NCBI RefSeq assembly: GCF_030272615.1
Contig: NC_081408.1
Coordinates: 623,656,383-623,720,382, forward strand
Direction: 5' to 3'
Source: Cryptomeria japonica
Taxonomy: Eukaryota > Streptophyta > Pinopsida > Cupressales > Cupressaceae
Length of the DNA: 64,000 bases
Shown here: positions 37,182 to 48,453 of the stretch, piece by piece
Layout of the letters: every line of letters begins with the position of its first letter
How positions within the stretch are numbered: position 1 is the first letter of the stretch
Position numbers and translations under genes: made by a program
The notes under the pieces: generated by a model
The model's input: the letters and a program-made list of their open reading frames with translations, nothing else
What the model was told of the DNA's origin: nothing
Databases searched by the model: none

Positions 37182-38761
37182 TGTGGTGTAGTAGAACCTA
37201 AGGGTTGAAATGCCCTTAACAAATTTTGGCTTGTGAGATCTTCCCGTGGTCATTTAAATACATAAGGACTGGCTCTAGTCCATTTGTATGGTTGCTTAAT
37301 TGTAGTATTTGAAAAAAAAATTATCGGCAAGACTTACCTAGATTGCTAAGTCTTATCCCAATGAAATCGCCAGAGTATGGAGTGGTTGTATCGAGTATTG
37401 GCAGTAGTGGTTCACACTTACCTCGATGACCCGATAAGTTGTCAGTGCTTGGAGTATTGTTATCAGGTATCGAGGGGAGTAGTTTCAAGTTACCTCGACG
37501 ACCCGATGAGAAAGCATAAGCATGGATTGGTGCCATCGGGTATCGAGAGGAGCTATTTCACATTACTCCAATGACCCGATGAGAAAGCATTACCTTGGAG
37601 CATGCTCGATGAGTGTTTCTATCGGAGATCGGGAAGAGTAGTTTCACACTACACCGATGACCCGACGGGACTGCCTCGCTTGCTAAGTTACCATCAGCCA
37701 TCGGAAGTCAGGTTTGAAGTCTTCTCGATGCCCCAATGGAAAACACAAAGTCGTATGTGTTGTCATCGACCATCGGAAGCCCCGTTTTGGTATTACATCG
37801 ATGACCCAATAAGAAGTCTGGAGCACGAAAATTTGTCGTCGGCCATTGGAATTCAGGATTTGTTGTTACACTGATGACCCGATGGAAGCTGTGAAACAGT
37901 TGCAAATGGAAACCATTGGTAACGAGATCTATCTCGTCCAATAGGAGGAGTTCACAACAGAGGATGAAATGTATAAAAAGACCCGACAGGCATTTGTAAG
38001 AGGTTGATCGTTGATTGTCGATTACCTTAGAGAACACATTCATTTTTCTGAAATGCGATAGAGAAGTCCATTTTCTTGTTTCCAATTAGAGTCTAATTTT
38101 TGTTTATGAACTGCAATAATGTGTTAGAAATTTTAAGTTCAAGTATGTTGTTAATGTAAATTCTTCTTTTCTCTGTTATGTGAGTTTCTGGTTTGAACCC
38201 ATGCATAAACTTGGGATCTATAAATAAATCTTTCCATTTCTGTTTTTGTTCCCTGTTTGCAATAATCATATTGCTCTGACTTGAAACTCCACATGATCAT
38301 TGGAGATTGTCAAGTAGAGCCAAATATGTAGAGTATGTGTTTATTTGTAGAAGTCCACGAGATGGCATTAGCTATTCCTGCAAACTGGTCTTAGGTGAGC
38401 TTGGCGATAATCCGGCTAGGTGTTAGTAACTTGAAGGAGATAACTTGCAAGGGAAGGAATCTGCTTAGAACTGGAAGAAGATCCAGAAGGCTACAAGCCT
38501 GAAACTGAGACATTGTGAAACCAAAAGGAGAAAGTTTACTAAACCAAACAAAATGGGTGGTTTAGCAAAGAGAGATCAAATTTGTGTTTCCCACACCCCT
38601 GCAAGGATATAGTGAGCCAGCTTACTTTGTGAGGTTGAGGAAGGTGAGATAAGAAAATAATTGGTAGGGGAGTACATAGGAAAGACTATAGGCCCTAAGA
38701 GAGAATAGGATTATGCCATCAAAGAACTCCAGTTGGTGGTAATTTAGGACTCTCCCTATCA
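37182..38761 (+). repeat. Element 1, second LTR
   Basis: About 1580 bp, beginning TGTGGTG and ending CTATCA. It contains the 73-bp array at 37340-37890. It serves at once as 3' LTR of internal 1 and 5' LTR of internal 2. Confidence 0.85.
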
Positions 38762-38764
38762 AAG

Positions 38765-38776
38765 TGGTATCAGAGA
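38765..38776 (+). other. Primer-binding site, internal 2
   Basis: TGGTATCAGAGA, a near-exact complement of tRNA-iMet, three bases after the LTR end. Confidence 0.85.
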
Positions 38777-38800
38777 AGTTAAGATTTAGGAAGGAAATAG

Positions 38801-40068
38801 TTGATGTCAAGCACTAAATCAGTACAAGAAAATAGTCTCAAAATGGTGACCAATGTAGAGTTAGCAAAGAAGGTAGAAGACCAAGAAGAAGAAAATAGGC
38901 TCCTTGGAGAAAGATTATTACAGGTAGAGAGCAAACTAGATGTAGTTGAAGACAAAACTAAGAAAGTGACAATCAAGGACAATGAGGGGAAGGGACAAGA
39001 AGTTGTAGAAGAGGATAGGACTCCTGAAACAGACCCTATTCTATATGAAGAACCTTTCGTTAAAGCTATTAAAGCCTCAGGAGGAAAAACCCTGGAAGGA
39101 GTGCCACTTTTTTGTAGGTAAATGGAGCTTGAGGTAGTCTTGGAATGGATAGAGGGATTGGAGAATCACTTTGAATGGGATGGAATGAGTGAGGCAAAAA
39201 AGGTGAAGGTGGCCAAGTCTAGATTAAGAGGGGCAACTTTGACCTCATGGAAATTTATTCAAGAAGAAAGGCAAAAAGAGGGCAAGAGCCCCATAGTTAC
39301 TTGGAAGGGCATGTTAGCTAAGGTGAAAGAGGCATATATCCCTGAAGATTATGAGATCCAATTGCATAGGAGGAGACAAAACCTGAGACAAAGAGACTTG
39401 GATGTGAGTAGTGGCAATGAGGAATTTCAGAGGTTGTGTCTGAGATCCAAGGTGGTAGAGGATGAGAGCATCAAGGTAGCCAGATACTTGAATGGCTTGA
39501 GATGGAATATTCAAGAGGAGTTGATTTTTTATGTCCTAACACCGTGCATAAGTGCTATCAATTGGCACTGAAGGTGGAGGAAAAGAGTAAAAGGAAGCAA
39601 GAACAAAGCAACAGAGGAAGAGGCAGTGGAAAAGATGGTAGAGGTCAAAGAGGAAGTTTTGGTGGAAGAGGAGCAGATCAAAGGTCCCAAGGAGACTCTA
39701 AACTTATAGAATAAAGTGAGGATTCACATAGCAAGAGCAACTATAGAGGAAGGGGATCATCTGGCAACCTAGGAAGAGGTAGATCTAGTGGATTGGGAAG
39801 AGGGTCCTACTTCTCCACCATGAAGTGTTACAATTTCCAAAAGTTGGGTCACCTAGCCTATAGATGTCCAAATAAGTTCTCTTCATCTCAAGGAAGTGAA
39901 AGAAGAGTGACATATGCACAAGAAGATGCAGAAAGCAGCAAGACACAAGGTGTGAGCTTAGCTCCCAAAGATGGAGAAAATTTAATGATGAGAAGAGCCT
40001 TGATTAAGGAGCCAATCAAAGAAGAACCAAGTCAAAGAAGAACCAAGTCAAAGAAGATCTTTGTTTAG
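38801..40068 (+). pseudogene. Element 1 gag (internal 2)
   Basis: Coiled coil at 38801-39118, TAA at 39119, gag core at 39122-39571 (LEWIEGLENHFEWDG, IPEDYEIQLHRRRQNL), a frame change near 39525, then the basic GRGSGKDGRGQRG tail to 39714. The knuckle at about 39828 reads CYNFQKLGHLAYRC, where the second Cys has become Phe. The sequence is collinear with gag of internal 1 and more complete at the 3' side. Confidence 0.8.
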
Positions 40069-40961
40069 AATCAAATGCAAGGTCCTTGGTAAGGTTTGTA
40101 GAGTGGTGATAAGCTCAGGGTCTACTGACAATATTGTGTCAGAGGAAGCAGTAAATAAACTGAAATCAGAAAGAATCCCACATAGTAATCCATATAGGGT
40201 CACTTGGCTCAACAAGGAGCAACATGTGGTAGTAAATGAACAAACATGGGTTGAGTTCAACATAGGTAGTTATAAGGATAAAGTCTTGTGTGACATCCTG
40301 CCTATGGATGCTTGTCATCTACTTCTTGGTAGACCATGGCAGTTTGACAGAAAGCCCATTCACAATGGAGAGAATAACTCTTGTTCTTTTTGTTCTTTTC
40401 AAAAGAATGGAGTTACATACCATATTTAGTCCCTAAGTGATGAAGGCGAGAGCAGAAAAACTAAAGGCCCAAATGTGTTATTAGTGAGTGAAAAAGAGTT
40501 GATACACACTCTTGAAGAAGGAGAAGGAGTGGGGTTTGTTCTCATAGTGAAACCAAAGGAAGCAAAGAAAGAAAAGAAGGTTCAAATACCTCATGAAGTG
40601 TCGCAAATACTAGACAACTTCAAAGCGATTATGAGTGATGGAGCACCAACAACCCTACCCCCTATTAGAGCCATAAGCCACCAAATTGATTTGTTTCCAA
40701 GAGCATCATTACCCAACAAAGAAGCCTATAAAATGACTCCGAAATAGAATATGGAAGTGGCTAAACACGTCCAAGAATAGTTGGACCAAGGGTTGAAAAA
40801 GAAGAGTACAAGTCCTTGTGTCATACCTACAATGTTGGCACCCAATAAAGGAGGAACATGGAGGCTACATAGATTCAAGAGCCATAAATAGAATCACTAT
40901 CAGGTACAAATTTCCTATCCCAATAATTGAAGACTTGATGGATTGTTTGGGAGGTGCAAAG
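40061..40961 (+). pseudogene. Element 1 protease and truncated RT (internal 2)
   Basis: The retropepsin region has ISSGSTDNIVSEEAV (the catalytic Asp of DSG replaced by Ser) and the flap-side LLGRPWQFD. After a stop at about 40427, 40475-40747 gives the RT N-terminal segment (PPIRAISHQIDL, ASLPNKEAYKM). It continues with frame damage to GTWRLHRF and LMDCLGGAK-like text, where element 2 begins. The RT catalytic region is absent because of the insertion. Confidence 0.8.
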
Positions 40962-41769
40962 TGTAGACACCTAAAATTGTCATGTCTAATTAAATAAATA
41001 TCTTTATTTATTTAATTATCTAAGCCTAATTCTTCTATTAATTAAATAAATCTTTATTTATTTAATTAATTCATTTATCCTCTTCTAGCCTTATTTCTCA
41101 TTTAAATAAATACTTTTATTTATTTAAATTACCCTTTTTCCTAAATTAAATAAATATCTTATTTATTTAATTGATCCCACTTCCTCTATTAATTAAATAA
41201 ATCTTTATTTATTTAATTAATTCATTAACCTTTTCTACCTATGACACATGTCATTCATCTCTTAATTCATACACTACCTACCCTCTCATTATTTTCTTAT
41301 TTCCTCTACCTACCCTCTAATCATAGCCGACCATTTATCTTTTACACCTCTCAATCTTATCCCTCCATTTCTTATAGTGTCTTCTATATAAGTTGATGCT
41401 TCCTTCATTATCAACCCTGATCAATCATTCTAATCTCACTATGCATTCAGCCTCGACTACGCTTTCGAACATGCATATGCAATCAAGCCTACTTGCAACC
41501 ACATTTCTGTTCTTTGTTGAGCTCTTGTGCACATATAAAATCTGAGAGCAAATATATCAAGCAAGATCAATGGAGATAGGAAGAATGGAGATCCAAACCC
41601 TATTGGACATGTGATGGTATAATCTTTGTGATTTCATTTGATTTGCATTGTCTTAGGTAATCTTCATATGTTATGGTGGATCTTTGTTCTTGTTAGGCTA
41701 GGGTTTTGTGGTTGATTCCATTTAGTCTTTCAATATTGCTTATCCATTTTCACCATAAATGTTTTGGCA
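40962..41769 (+). repeat. Element 2, 5' LTR (3' edge approximate)
   Basis: The start is certain from its partner at 51738. The TATA box is TATATAA at 41385-41391. The end is uncertain: I place it just before TTGGCATGCCCGTCGG (41765), which sits where a primer site should be and faintly resembles the one in element 3. The U3 part (about 40985-41225) holds five A/T palindromes. Confidence 0.6.
40985..41225. repeat. Five A/T palindromes in U3 of element 2
   Basis: Units such as TTAAATAAATA..TATTTATTTAA recur five times with different linkers. Each is a self-complementary hairpin. They are repeated in the 3' LTR (51760-51990), and similar ones fill U3 of element 3 (52180-52430). Confidence 0.8.
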
Positions 41770-41883
41770 TGCCCGTCGGACATGGATTTTTGTTAGATCT
41801 ATGTTTTTTGCAGATTTTTCTAACCCTATATTGCTGTTTTGTAAAACAATTTGGAGAATAACCTTGTGCCGCTAGGGTTTTGG

Positions 41884-42735
41884 ACACAAAATTAAGATCT
41901 TGGAGAGATTTGATCATATCTCACAAACAGCTTGGAAATTTTGCACCCAATTGATTTTGCAGGTTGAAGACAGTATCAATAACTCTCAAAAAAAAATTTA
42001 GATCTATTGGAGCATATTTTAATTTTCTATGAATTTTTTATGAATTTTCATAAAAAGTTAATTTTGAGAAAAATGAGCGAATTATTTGGATTTTCTTACA
42101 TTTTTGGAAATCTACCATAATTATACAGAGGATCTATTGTTTGTGATTTTAATTTTGATGCAAAATATTTCCTAAAAAAATGGATCTTTAAAAATTAGGG
42201 TTTTTCCTTATTTTGATCAGATATCGCAAACGGCTTTGAATTTTGGTATCAAAGTTTTTGTATAGGTCAGGAAAATTATTAGAAGGATTCAGAAAAAATT
42301 TCATATTTTTTGGATACAATATTCATTTTATATGAATTTTTTATGAGTTTTCATAAAAAATTAATTTTGAGAGCAAATTAGCAAATTTTTTAGATTTTCT
42401 TACATTTTTGGAAATCTCTCAGAATTATACATAGGATCTATGTTTTTTGATTCTAAATTTGATGCAATATCTTTCCTCAAAAATTGAATATTTGAAAATT
42501 AGGGTTTTGCATTAGTTTACTCATATCTCACAAACTGCTTGGATTTGTTGTACAAAATTTTTTATGCAATTTTGGAAGACCATCATGACTTTCTAGTAAA
42601 CATTTCAGATTTTTTGGATTTATTTTGCATTTTATATAAATTTTTTATGATTTTTCATAAAAAATTAATTTTTGGAGCAAATTAGCAAATTTTTTGGATT
42701 TTCTTATATTTCTGGAAATCTCTTGAAATTTTGCA
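41884..42735. repeat. Three diverged tandem units of about 300 bp in the leader
   Basis: Each unit runs from a GATCATATCTCACAAAC-like start, through TATGAATTTTTTATGAnTTT and CATAAAAAnTTAATTTT, to TTTTCTTACATTTTTGGAAA. AT-rich with no long frame. Confidence 0.75.
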
Positions 42736-44324
42736 GGTGGTATTTTTTTATGATGAATCAGATATTTAAATTGTTCAACAAAATGCATTATTGAAGGCCC
42801 CTATTTCACAAAGTCTTTTGGATCTAAAATTTACCTAACTTGTGTGCTTGCAGGAAGGGGTGATCATTTGAAAAAATCCAAACTACTAACAAACTTTTGA
42901 TGGAGGACCTTGACAAGGATTTTCTTTTGATCTTTATTGTGTGCCTTGTTTTCATAGATTATCAAACACTTCAATTGGTGCACTAAAATTGAACCAGTGT
43001 CCTTTGTGTCTTGGGAAATAGGCTCTTTTTGTTTAATCTTTAGAGGGCCTATCTCCCTGTGTGGTCATTAGGACTACTAGTGAGGAGAGAATGACCCAAG
43101 TGGTAGCAAAATAAAATCCATCTTCTTCCAAACCACTATAAATAACTGTATTCATGGTAAAAACTATGGATAACGTGTGCTGATTAGTTCATATCGACAC
43201 TATGTCTCCCCATAAACCCGTTTGATCAAATTTATTTGATCATTTGTAGGGCGTAACCCCTACCAGCTGGGAGCCTTCTGTATTTACAAATCTGAAAGTG
43301 CCGCATGTATGGCCACACGAGCGGATGCCCTTACTAGCACCTTTTTGTTTTAGAAGCCAAATTCCTTCTAGTTGTTCGGGCAGGAGGTCAGACCTCTAGT
43401 AGCGGCCCACACACATACGGTTCTAAGTAGAGATACAAAGTTCACCACGGTGATTTTTCGTAGGGACTGATGCTTGGCTGCCCCGAGAAGTGAGTGTCGA
43501 GGGTGGAGCTAGTGGGGTCAAGCATTTAAGTATCTTCTCTGAATAGCGTAGCCTCGGGGGAAACTCCATGTGGGATCAACAACTATTGTCTTGGCCAGCC
43601 ATAAGAATTGTGCTTGACTTATTTTGAACAATCAAACATTCAAGACCAAACAACAAAGCATTGTGTCATTTGTGTCTTCAAGTGTATGCAAAATTGTTTT
43701 TACATCAAACAACACATTTTTCTTTGAGTCATTTTGAGTCTAGATGCTTGCAAACATTAAGTCTTCATCAACATTGTGTCCTCTTGTCATGGAAATACAG
43801 TCAAAAATTCAGATTTGGTCACAACAACAACTTCACAATTTGGAAAAATTTATAGTCCAACAAACAAGAGCAATCAGTTTCAGAATTCTTGAGCTTCCTA
43901 AGTTATTTCTCTAGATTTTCATATAGCATTCAGCCTATTTCTGGCTCTCACAAATTCCATCATTGCTTTACACCTTACATTACATACACATTTGTCTAAA
44001 CTTGAGTCAAAAGGTCACTTGCTTGTCCTCATCATACTTTGTCGACACACTACATACAACAACACTTTGCTAAGTGGTCCCTCATCAAGGTCTATCACCT
44101 TTGGGTGTCATTTGGTCTTACTTAGAGTCAAGGTCAACTTACCTCATCACGAGAAACTATCATCTCTTTGGAAGCCACACCTACTCTACTACATATATAC
44201 TTGGTCTTACACTTTGGATATTGCAAGTAAACCTCAGATTCATTTACATTCCATTCAACTCTTGGTCTTCCATACTCTTTTCCATTTTCATCTAGTCTCA
44301 CACATCTTGGTCAAGACCTAGTTC
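42736..44324. other. Leader of element 2
   Basis: Untranslated leader between the repeat units and gag. Its GC-richer middle (about 43240-43560) has no frame that I trust. The total leader of about 2.5 kb is similar to the 2.7 kb in element 3. Confidence 0.6.
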
Positions 44325-46635
44325 ATGGTTGAAACTCGTTCCCAAAAATCTAGGAGAGAAGCTAAAGAGGCTCAAGAGTCCGCAAACATGAGTTCTTATG
44401 AGTATGGCAATGATATCTTTTTCAATTCTGATCATACTACATTACCTGACATGGATGCCTATAGAAACATTCCAAATATTGAGAACATGGACACTACAAA
44501 CAACAATGATACTCATATGGATAACTTCTCCGTACATTCAGCAGAAGTGGAAGACACCATTATGAATCCCCATTTCAATTGATTGGTTGAGGAAATAATG
44601 AGGAGAGATAGAAAATACTTTCTACAAGTGATGGCACAAAGTGAAGCCAAGATACCTCATGATTTTGACATGTCTCAAATAATGGACAATTGACCTTTGC
44701 AACAACCTCACCTCAATATGGATCAAAGGAGGCCTAATAGTGGAGGCAATAGAGGACCACATATGATGCTTGAATCATCATCATCTTTGTTTCAAAAACC
44801 TGAGGTCCCATACACACATGGTCAAGCATATGATACTCACCTTCGCAGACCATTATGGAAGTCTTATGCAGAGAAATATGCTCAACCACATACCAATGCT
44901 AAGGATCAACCACCAAAGCAATTGGATATCCAAAGGCATGCTCAAAATTTGGACACAAGGAAACCTCATGTCAAATTTGGGGGCAACACACTAGAACAAA
45001 CTCATGACATGCCTATAGAGTATGGTATACATGGACAAAGCAGATATTCCATTCCTCACCATGACTCTATACCAAGTGGTCCATACACACAACATCATTA
45101 TAGACCTCCTCCATATGAACATGTGTATGATCAATACCATCAATATATGTAACATGCTCCTCCACTTGGTGCTTCAGGCATGGGGTATGGCTGAAGAAGT
45201 CGATCTCCACCTAAGAATAATTTGGAATAGAAAATCAAGGACTTACAAAAGAAAATAGATGACATAAATACACCGAAGCCAACTTACACAATGAGAGACA
45301 TATGTCCTTATCCATTTGAAAAAAGCATTCCAATGCCTCCTTTTCCTACACACTTTGTGACACCTAAGTTTGATAAGTATAGAGGAAAAGGGGATCCTAA
45401 GGCACACATAAGATAGTTTTTCATAGCTTGCATTGAGGTAGCTTCAGAAGAGACATATTTGATGAGATTATTCACACAAAGCTTAGGTGATCAAGCTATG
45501 GAATGGTTCTCCCAACTTCCACCTGGAATTAAGTCATGGGGTGACTTAGTAGAGGCATTTATCCAACATTTCTCATACAACATAGAGACAGACATATCAG
45601 TCACTACCTTGTGCAACACCAAGCAAAAGGATGGAGAATCTTTTTCGTCATTTTTACAAAGATGGAGAAATCTAGCCAGTATATTCTCTTGTGAAATTCC
45701 ACATAAACAAATGGTAGAAATGTTCACCCTAAATGTTAACAAAGACATTGGCTATGATCTAAGGAAAGCTTGTTTTTCCACCTTCAAGGACATCATTGAA
45801 AAAGGCTTAGCAATAGAGAAGGTCCTAATTGAGCAAGGCATCATCAAAATATTCAAATAAAACAAAGAGGACTTTAAAGGAAAAGACAAGCCAAGATTTT
45901 GGAATAAAAACAAGAACACAGTCAATGATGGTGTTGTTGATGCCAATACAGTACGACCCAAAATCATTTTTTCTGGATGAAGCTCTACAAACAATCAATT
46001 GAATACTCAAACAACTTCCAAATCATGAAGGAAGTACACTCCATTGGGAGAACAACTAGAATCAGTTTTCAAGAAGCTAGTGGCAAACAAAATAATAAAA
46101 ATTCTAGATCTACCTCCATATGAGCCAAAGGTTAAACCAAATTGGTGGAATGATGATGAGTATTGTGAATTTCATAAGAGAAGAATTTCATAAGAGAAAA
46201 GGACATAAAACAGGAAATTGCCATCGACTGAAGAACATTATACAAGATCTTATTGATAGAGGTGACATTGAGATTGAAGGACACTCATCCAACCAAGAAC
46301 ATGAGATGTTTAAGGAACCATTCCCAAAGCATGAAAAGGGAAAAGCTAAAGCCACAGATGACCAAACCAACTATACCAGAGCATCTTATAACTATGATTC
46401 AACTATCAATCACATTTCAATGGACAATTTTGTCTCTACCATTATCATCAAGGACAAAACGCCTGAGAATTCTACCCAAAGACCCAAGATTATCCTAAAA
46501 GGCATTGGATATTCTTCCAAACCTACCTCTAAATGTAATGTTACAACTCGTCAAGGTAAATTCACTTTGCAAGGTGCTCCAGCTAAAAACACCACTTCCT
46601 CGTCAACCAAGCCTGAGTATGACCTTGTAGAATAG
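44325..46635 (+). pseudogene. Element 2 gag
   Basis: Starts MVETRSQKSRREAK. The N-terminal part is low-complexity, rich in Asn, His, Pro and Tyr, with stops at 44580, 44691 and 45150. The gag core spans about 45290-45860 (DICPYPFEKSIPMPPFP, KFDKYRGKGDPKAH, WFSQLPPGIKSW, TLCNTKQKDGESFSSFLQRW), with TAG at 45414. A 16-bp tandem duplication (AATTTCATAAGAGAAG) near 46165-46200 shifts the frame at the CX2HX4HX4C zinc site, after which FHKRKGHKTGNCHRL continues to 46635. The order matches gag of element 3 closely. It is not translatable as one protein. Confidence 0.8.
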
Positions 46636-47307
46636 TTGGGGAAGACACCCGCGCTCATCTCCATCATTGAGCTCTTACACATATCCCCCGCACATAAAGC
46701 CATTCTTGAAAAAATATTGAGAGACACCTCTATCCCTACTGATCTGAACATGGACCAGTTTCAAGCCATGGTGGGATACCTTTCCATTGCACACTCCCTT
46801 ACATTCATAGAAGTCGATGATGCCTCCGTAAGTCAGCCACATAATGCACCTTTACACATTGAAGCCTTCATACACAAACATCGAATAAAATGAGTCCTAA
46901 TAGATGGAGGAGCAGGTCTAAACATTTGCACATTGAGCACTATTAAACAATTGGGATATTTAGATAAAGCTGTGAATTCTACAAACAAAATTACCATCAA
47001 GGCATATGATGATGAAGAGTGTTCATCTAAAGGCATAGTCACCTTACCTATCAGAGTTGGGCTAGTTACAAAGGATGTGATTTGTCAAGTCCTTGATCTA
47101 GATCTCACATACAACATATTGCTAGGACATCCATGGATTCATGAGATGAGAGTAGTCCCATCTACATATCATCGATGTATCAAGTTCCCTCACAATGGAG
47201 TTGAAGTGACCGTCAAAGCTGATCCAAATCCATTCATATATTGCAACAAGCTACAACTTAGATCAGAAAGAACAATCCCAGTCAATCGAGAAGCTATTCC
47301 TTCATAA
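46636..47307 (+). pseudogene. Element 2 protease
   Basis: After TAG at 46633 follow KTPALISIIELLHISPAHK and a retropepsin block: VLIDGGAGLNICTL (Asp-Gly-Gly where Asp-Ser/Thr-Gly is usual), ITIKAYDDEECSSKG, ILLGHPWIHEM and CIKFPHNGVEV. A TGA at 46891 stands just ahead of the catalytic Asp. It is collinear with residues 600-810 of the element 3 polyprotein. Confidence 0.75.
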
Positions 47308-47313
47308 ACATAT

Positions 47314-48453
47314 GTGGATCCACAATCCTTGAAAGCTTCTACATCAAAACAAACAGAGATCAAACAAAAGTTCAAGTTTAAAGACATGGGATGTGGTGAG
47401 TATATATTTCATGTTGATCAACTCCCACTATCTCCTAAGGTATTCAGTCAACAAGAACATCCTACAAACAATTTGCAATGCCAAGGAATTGGGTGTGAAC
47501 CACCTAGTGTTGTGGCTACTAAGTCTGAATGCAAATCTCCTCTAGTGGTGCAAGCATCTCTTGATATCAATAGTCCTAAGAATGGTTCCAACAAAGATTC
47601 TATTGAGAATATCACCAACCCTCTTGAGAACTCACAGAGCTTTACCATACCATCCACTCATTCCATTTCCACTCCGCTCCTAGACTCAAATCAACAAGAA
47701 TTACAAAAGCCCTTACTAATTGGGGATCAAAAATCAAGCTTTGAAAAGAAAGATCTAAAAGTCAAAAATAAAGAAAATTCCTTTAGTCCAAATCAAAATC
47801 AAAAGCTATTGGACTTTGCAAAAATCAAAGTCAAGGATAAAAATCCTATGAAGGAAAAAGATCAAGAGATGATCTCCCCTATTATCAAAATAACTGGGGG
47901 CAAAATTTCTAAAATTTCAAGTCAAAAAGAATACTTGTTGATCCTAAGTCTCCAACATGTCATGATACTTTCACTTCTTTTCGCAATCATAAGCCTTCAT
48001 TCCTCATCCACTTGTTCCACACATCCTTTCCCTACTAGTGATACATCATGGACCTTTAATGGAGCTTCCTCGAAGGACTTTGTTATCAAGGGTGCCCAAA
48101 CTTCTTCAGGTGACATGCATACGGGCCTATGTAGTCCACACACTAGTAATTCTATCTTAGTTTCTTCATCAAGGAAGACAGTCACTCGAGCTACACATCA
48201 TTCAGTCAAGGAACAATGCAGTTACAATCACAAGGTAAATCCTCACACATTTGAGGTAGGTGACTTGGTTCTCAGAGAAAATCCTAAAAATCAGCAAGAC
48301 AAAGAGAAGAAGGGCAAATTCGAACCAAACTGGCTTGGTCCTTACATCATCATAGCAGCATATGGATCTGGTGCATATCAGCTCTCAACCACAGAGGGTG
48401 AACCTTTGGAGGATCCTATCAACAACATGCACCTTCGCAGGTTTTACACATAG
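47314..48453 (+). CDS. Chimeric frame: membrane-type segment plus integrase C-terminus
   Basis: An open frame of 379 codons, striking in an otherwise broken element. Residues 1-200 are polar, rich in Ser, Lys and Asn. Residues about 205-230 form a hydrophobic, membrane-like helix (YLLILSLQHVMILSLLFAII). A Ser/Thr-rich part follows. From residue about 300 it is the Ty3/gypsy integrase tail (HTFEVGDLVLRENPKN, WLGPYIIIAAYGSGAYQL, NNMHLRRFYT). RT, RNase H and the integrase core are missing between protease and tail. The middle has no recognised origin. It could be captured sequence or a remodelled accessory or env-like frame. No initiator context argues for independent translation. Confidence 0.55.
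   Translation: MDPQSLKASTSKQTEIKQKFKFKDMGCGEYIFHVDQLPLSPKVFSQQEHPTNNLQCQGIGCEPPSVVATKSECKSPLVVQASLDINSPKNGSNKDSIENITNPLENSQSFTIPSTHSISTPLLDSNQQELQKPLLIGDQKSSFEKKDLKVKNKENSFSPNQNQKLLDFAKIKVKDKNPMKEKDQEMISPIIKITGGKISKISSQKEYLLILSLQHVMILSLLFAIISLHSSSTCSTHPFPTSDTSWTFNGASSKDFVIKGAQTSSGDMHTGLCSPHTSNSILVSSSRKTVTRATHHSVKEQCSYNHKVNPHTFEVGDLVLRENPKNQQDKEKKGKFEPNWLGPYIIIAAYGSGAYQLSTTEGEPLEDPINNMHLRRFYT

Larger units (their letters stand above)
32912..40961 (+). mobile_element. Element 1: tandem chromovirus-like Ty3/gypsy retrotransposon
   Basis: Two long LTRs (32912-34499 and 37182-38761) are each followed by AAG, a tRNA-iMet-type primer site and gag. The layout is LTR, internal 1, LTR, internal 2. Internal 1 has gag joined directly to RNase H and integrase. 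Internal 2 has gag, protease and the start of RT, and is cut off at 40961 by element 2. The chromodomain-like C-terminus and primer type suggest the chromovirus branch (Reina/CRM-like). Both internals carry many lesions. LTR-to-LTR recombination between tandem copies is the likely origin. Confidence 0.85.

Noticed and set aside
41765-41785. TTGGCATGCCCGTCGG as a definite primer site for element 2
   Set aside because: The position is right and it faintly resembles the site of element 3, but I could not match it to a tRNA 3' end, so it is used only as an approximate LTR border.
44325-47307. Element 2 gag-protease as a working CDS
   Set aside because: Several stops and a duplication frameshift at the zinc site; listed as a pseudogene.
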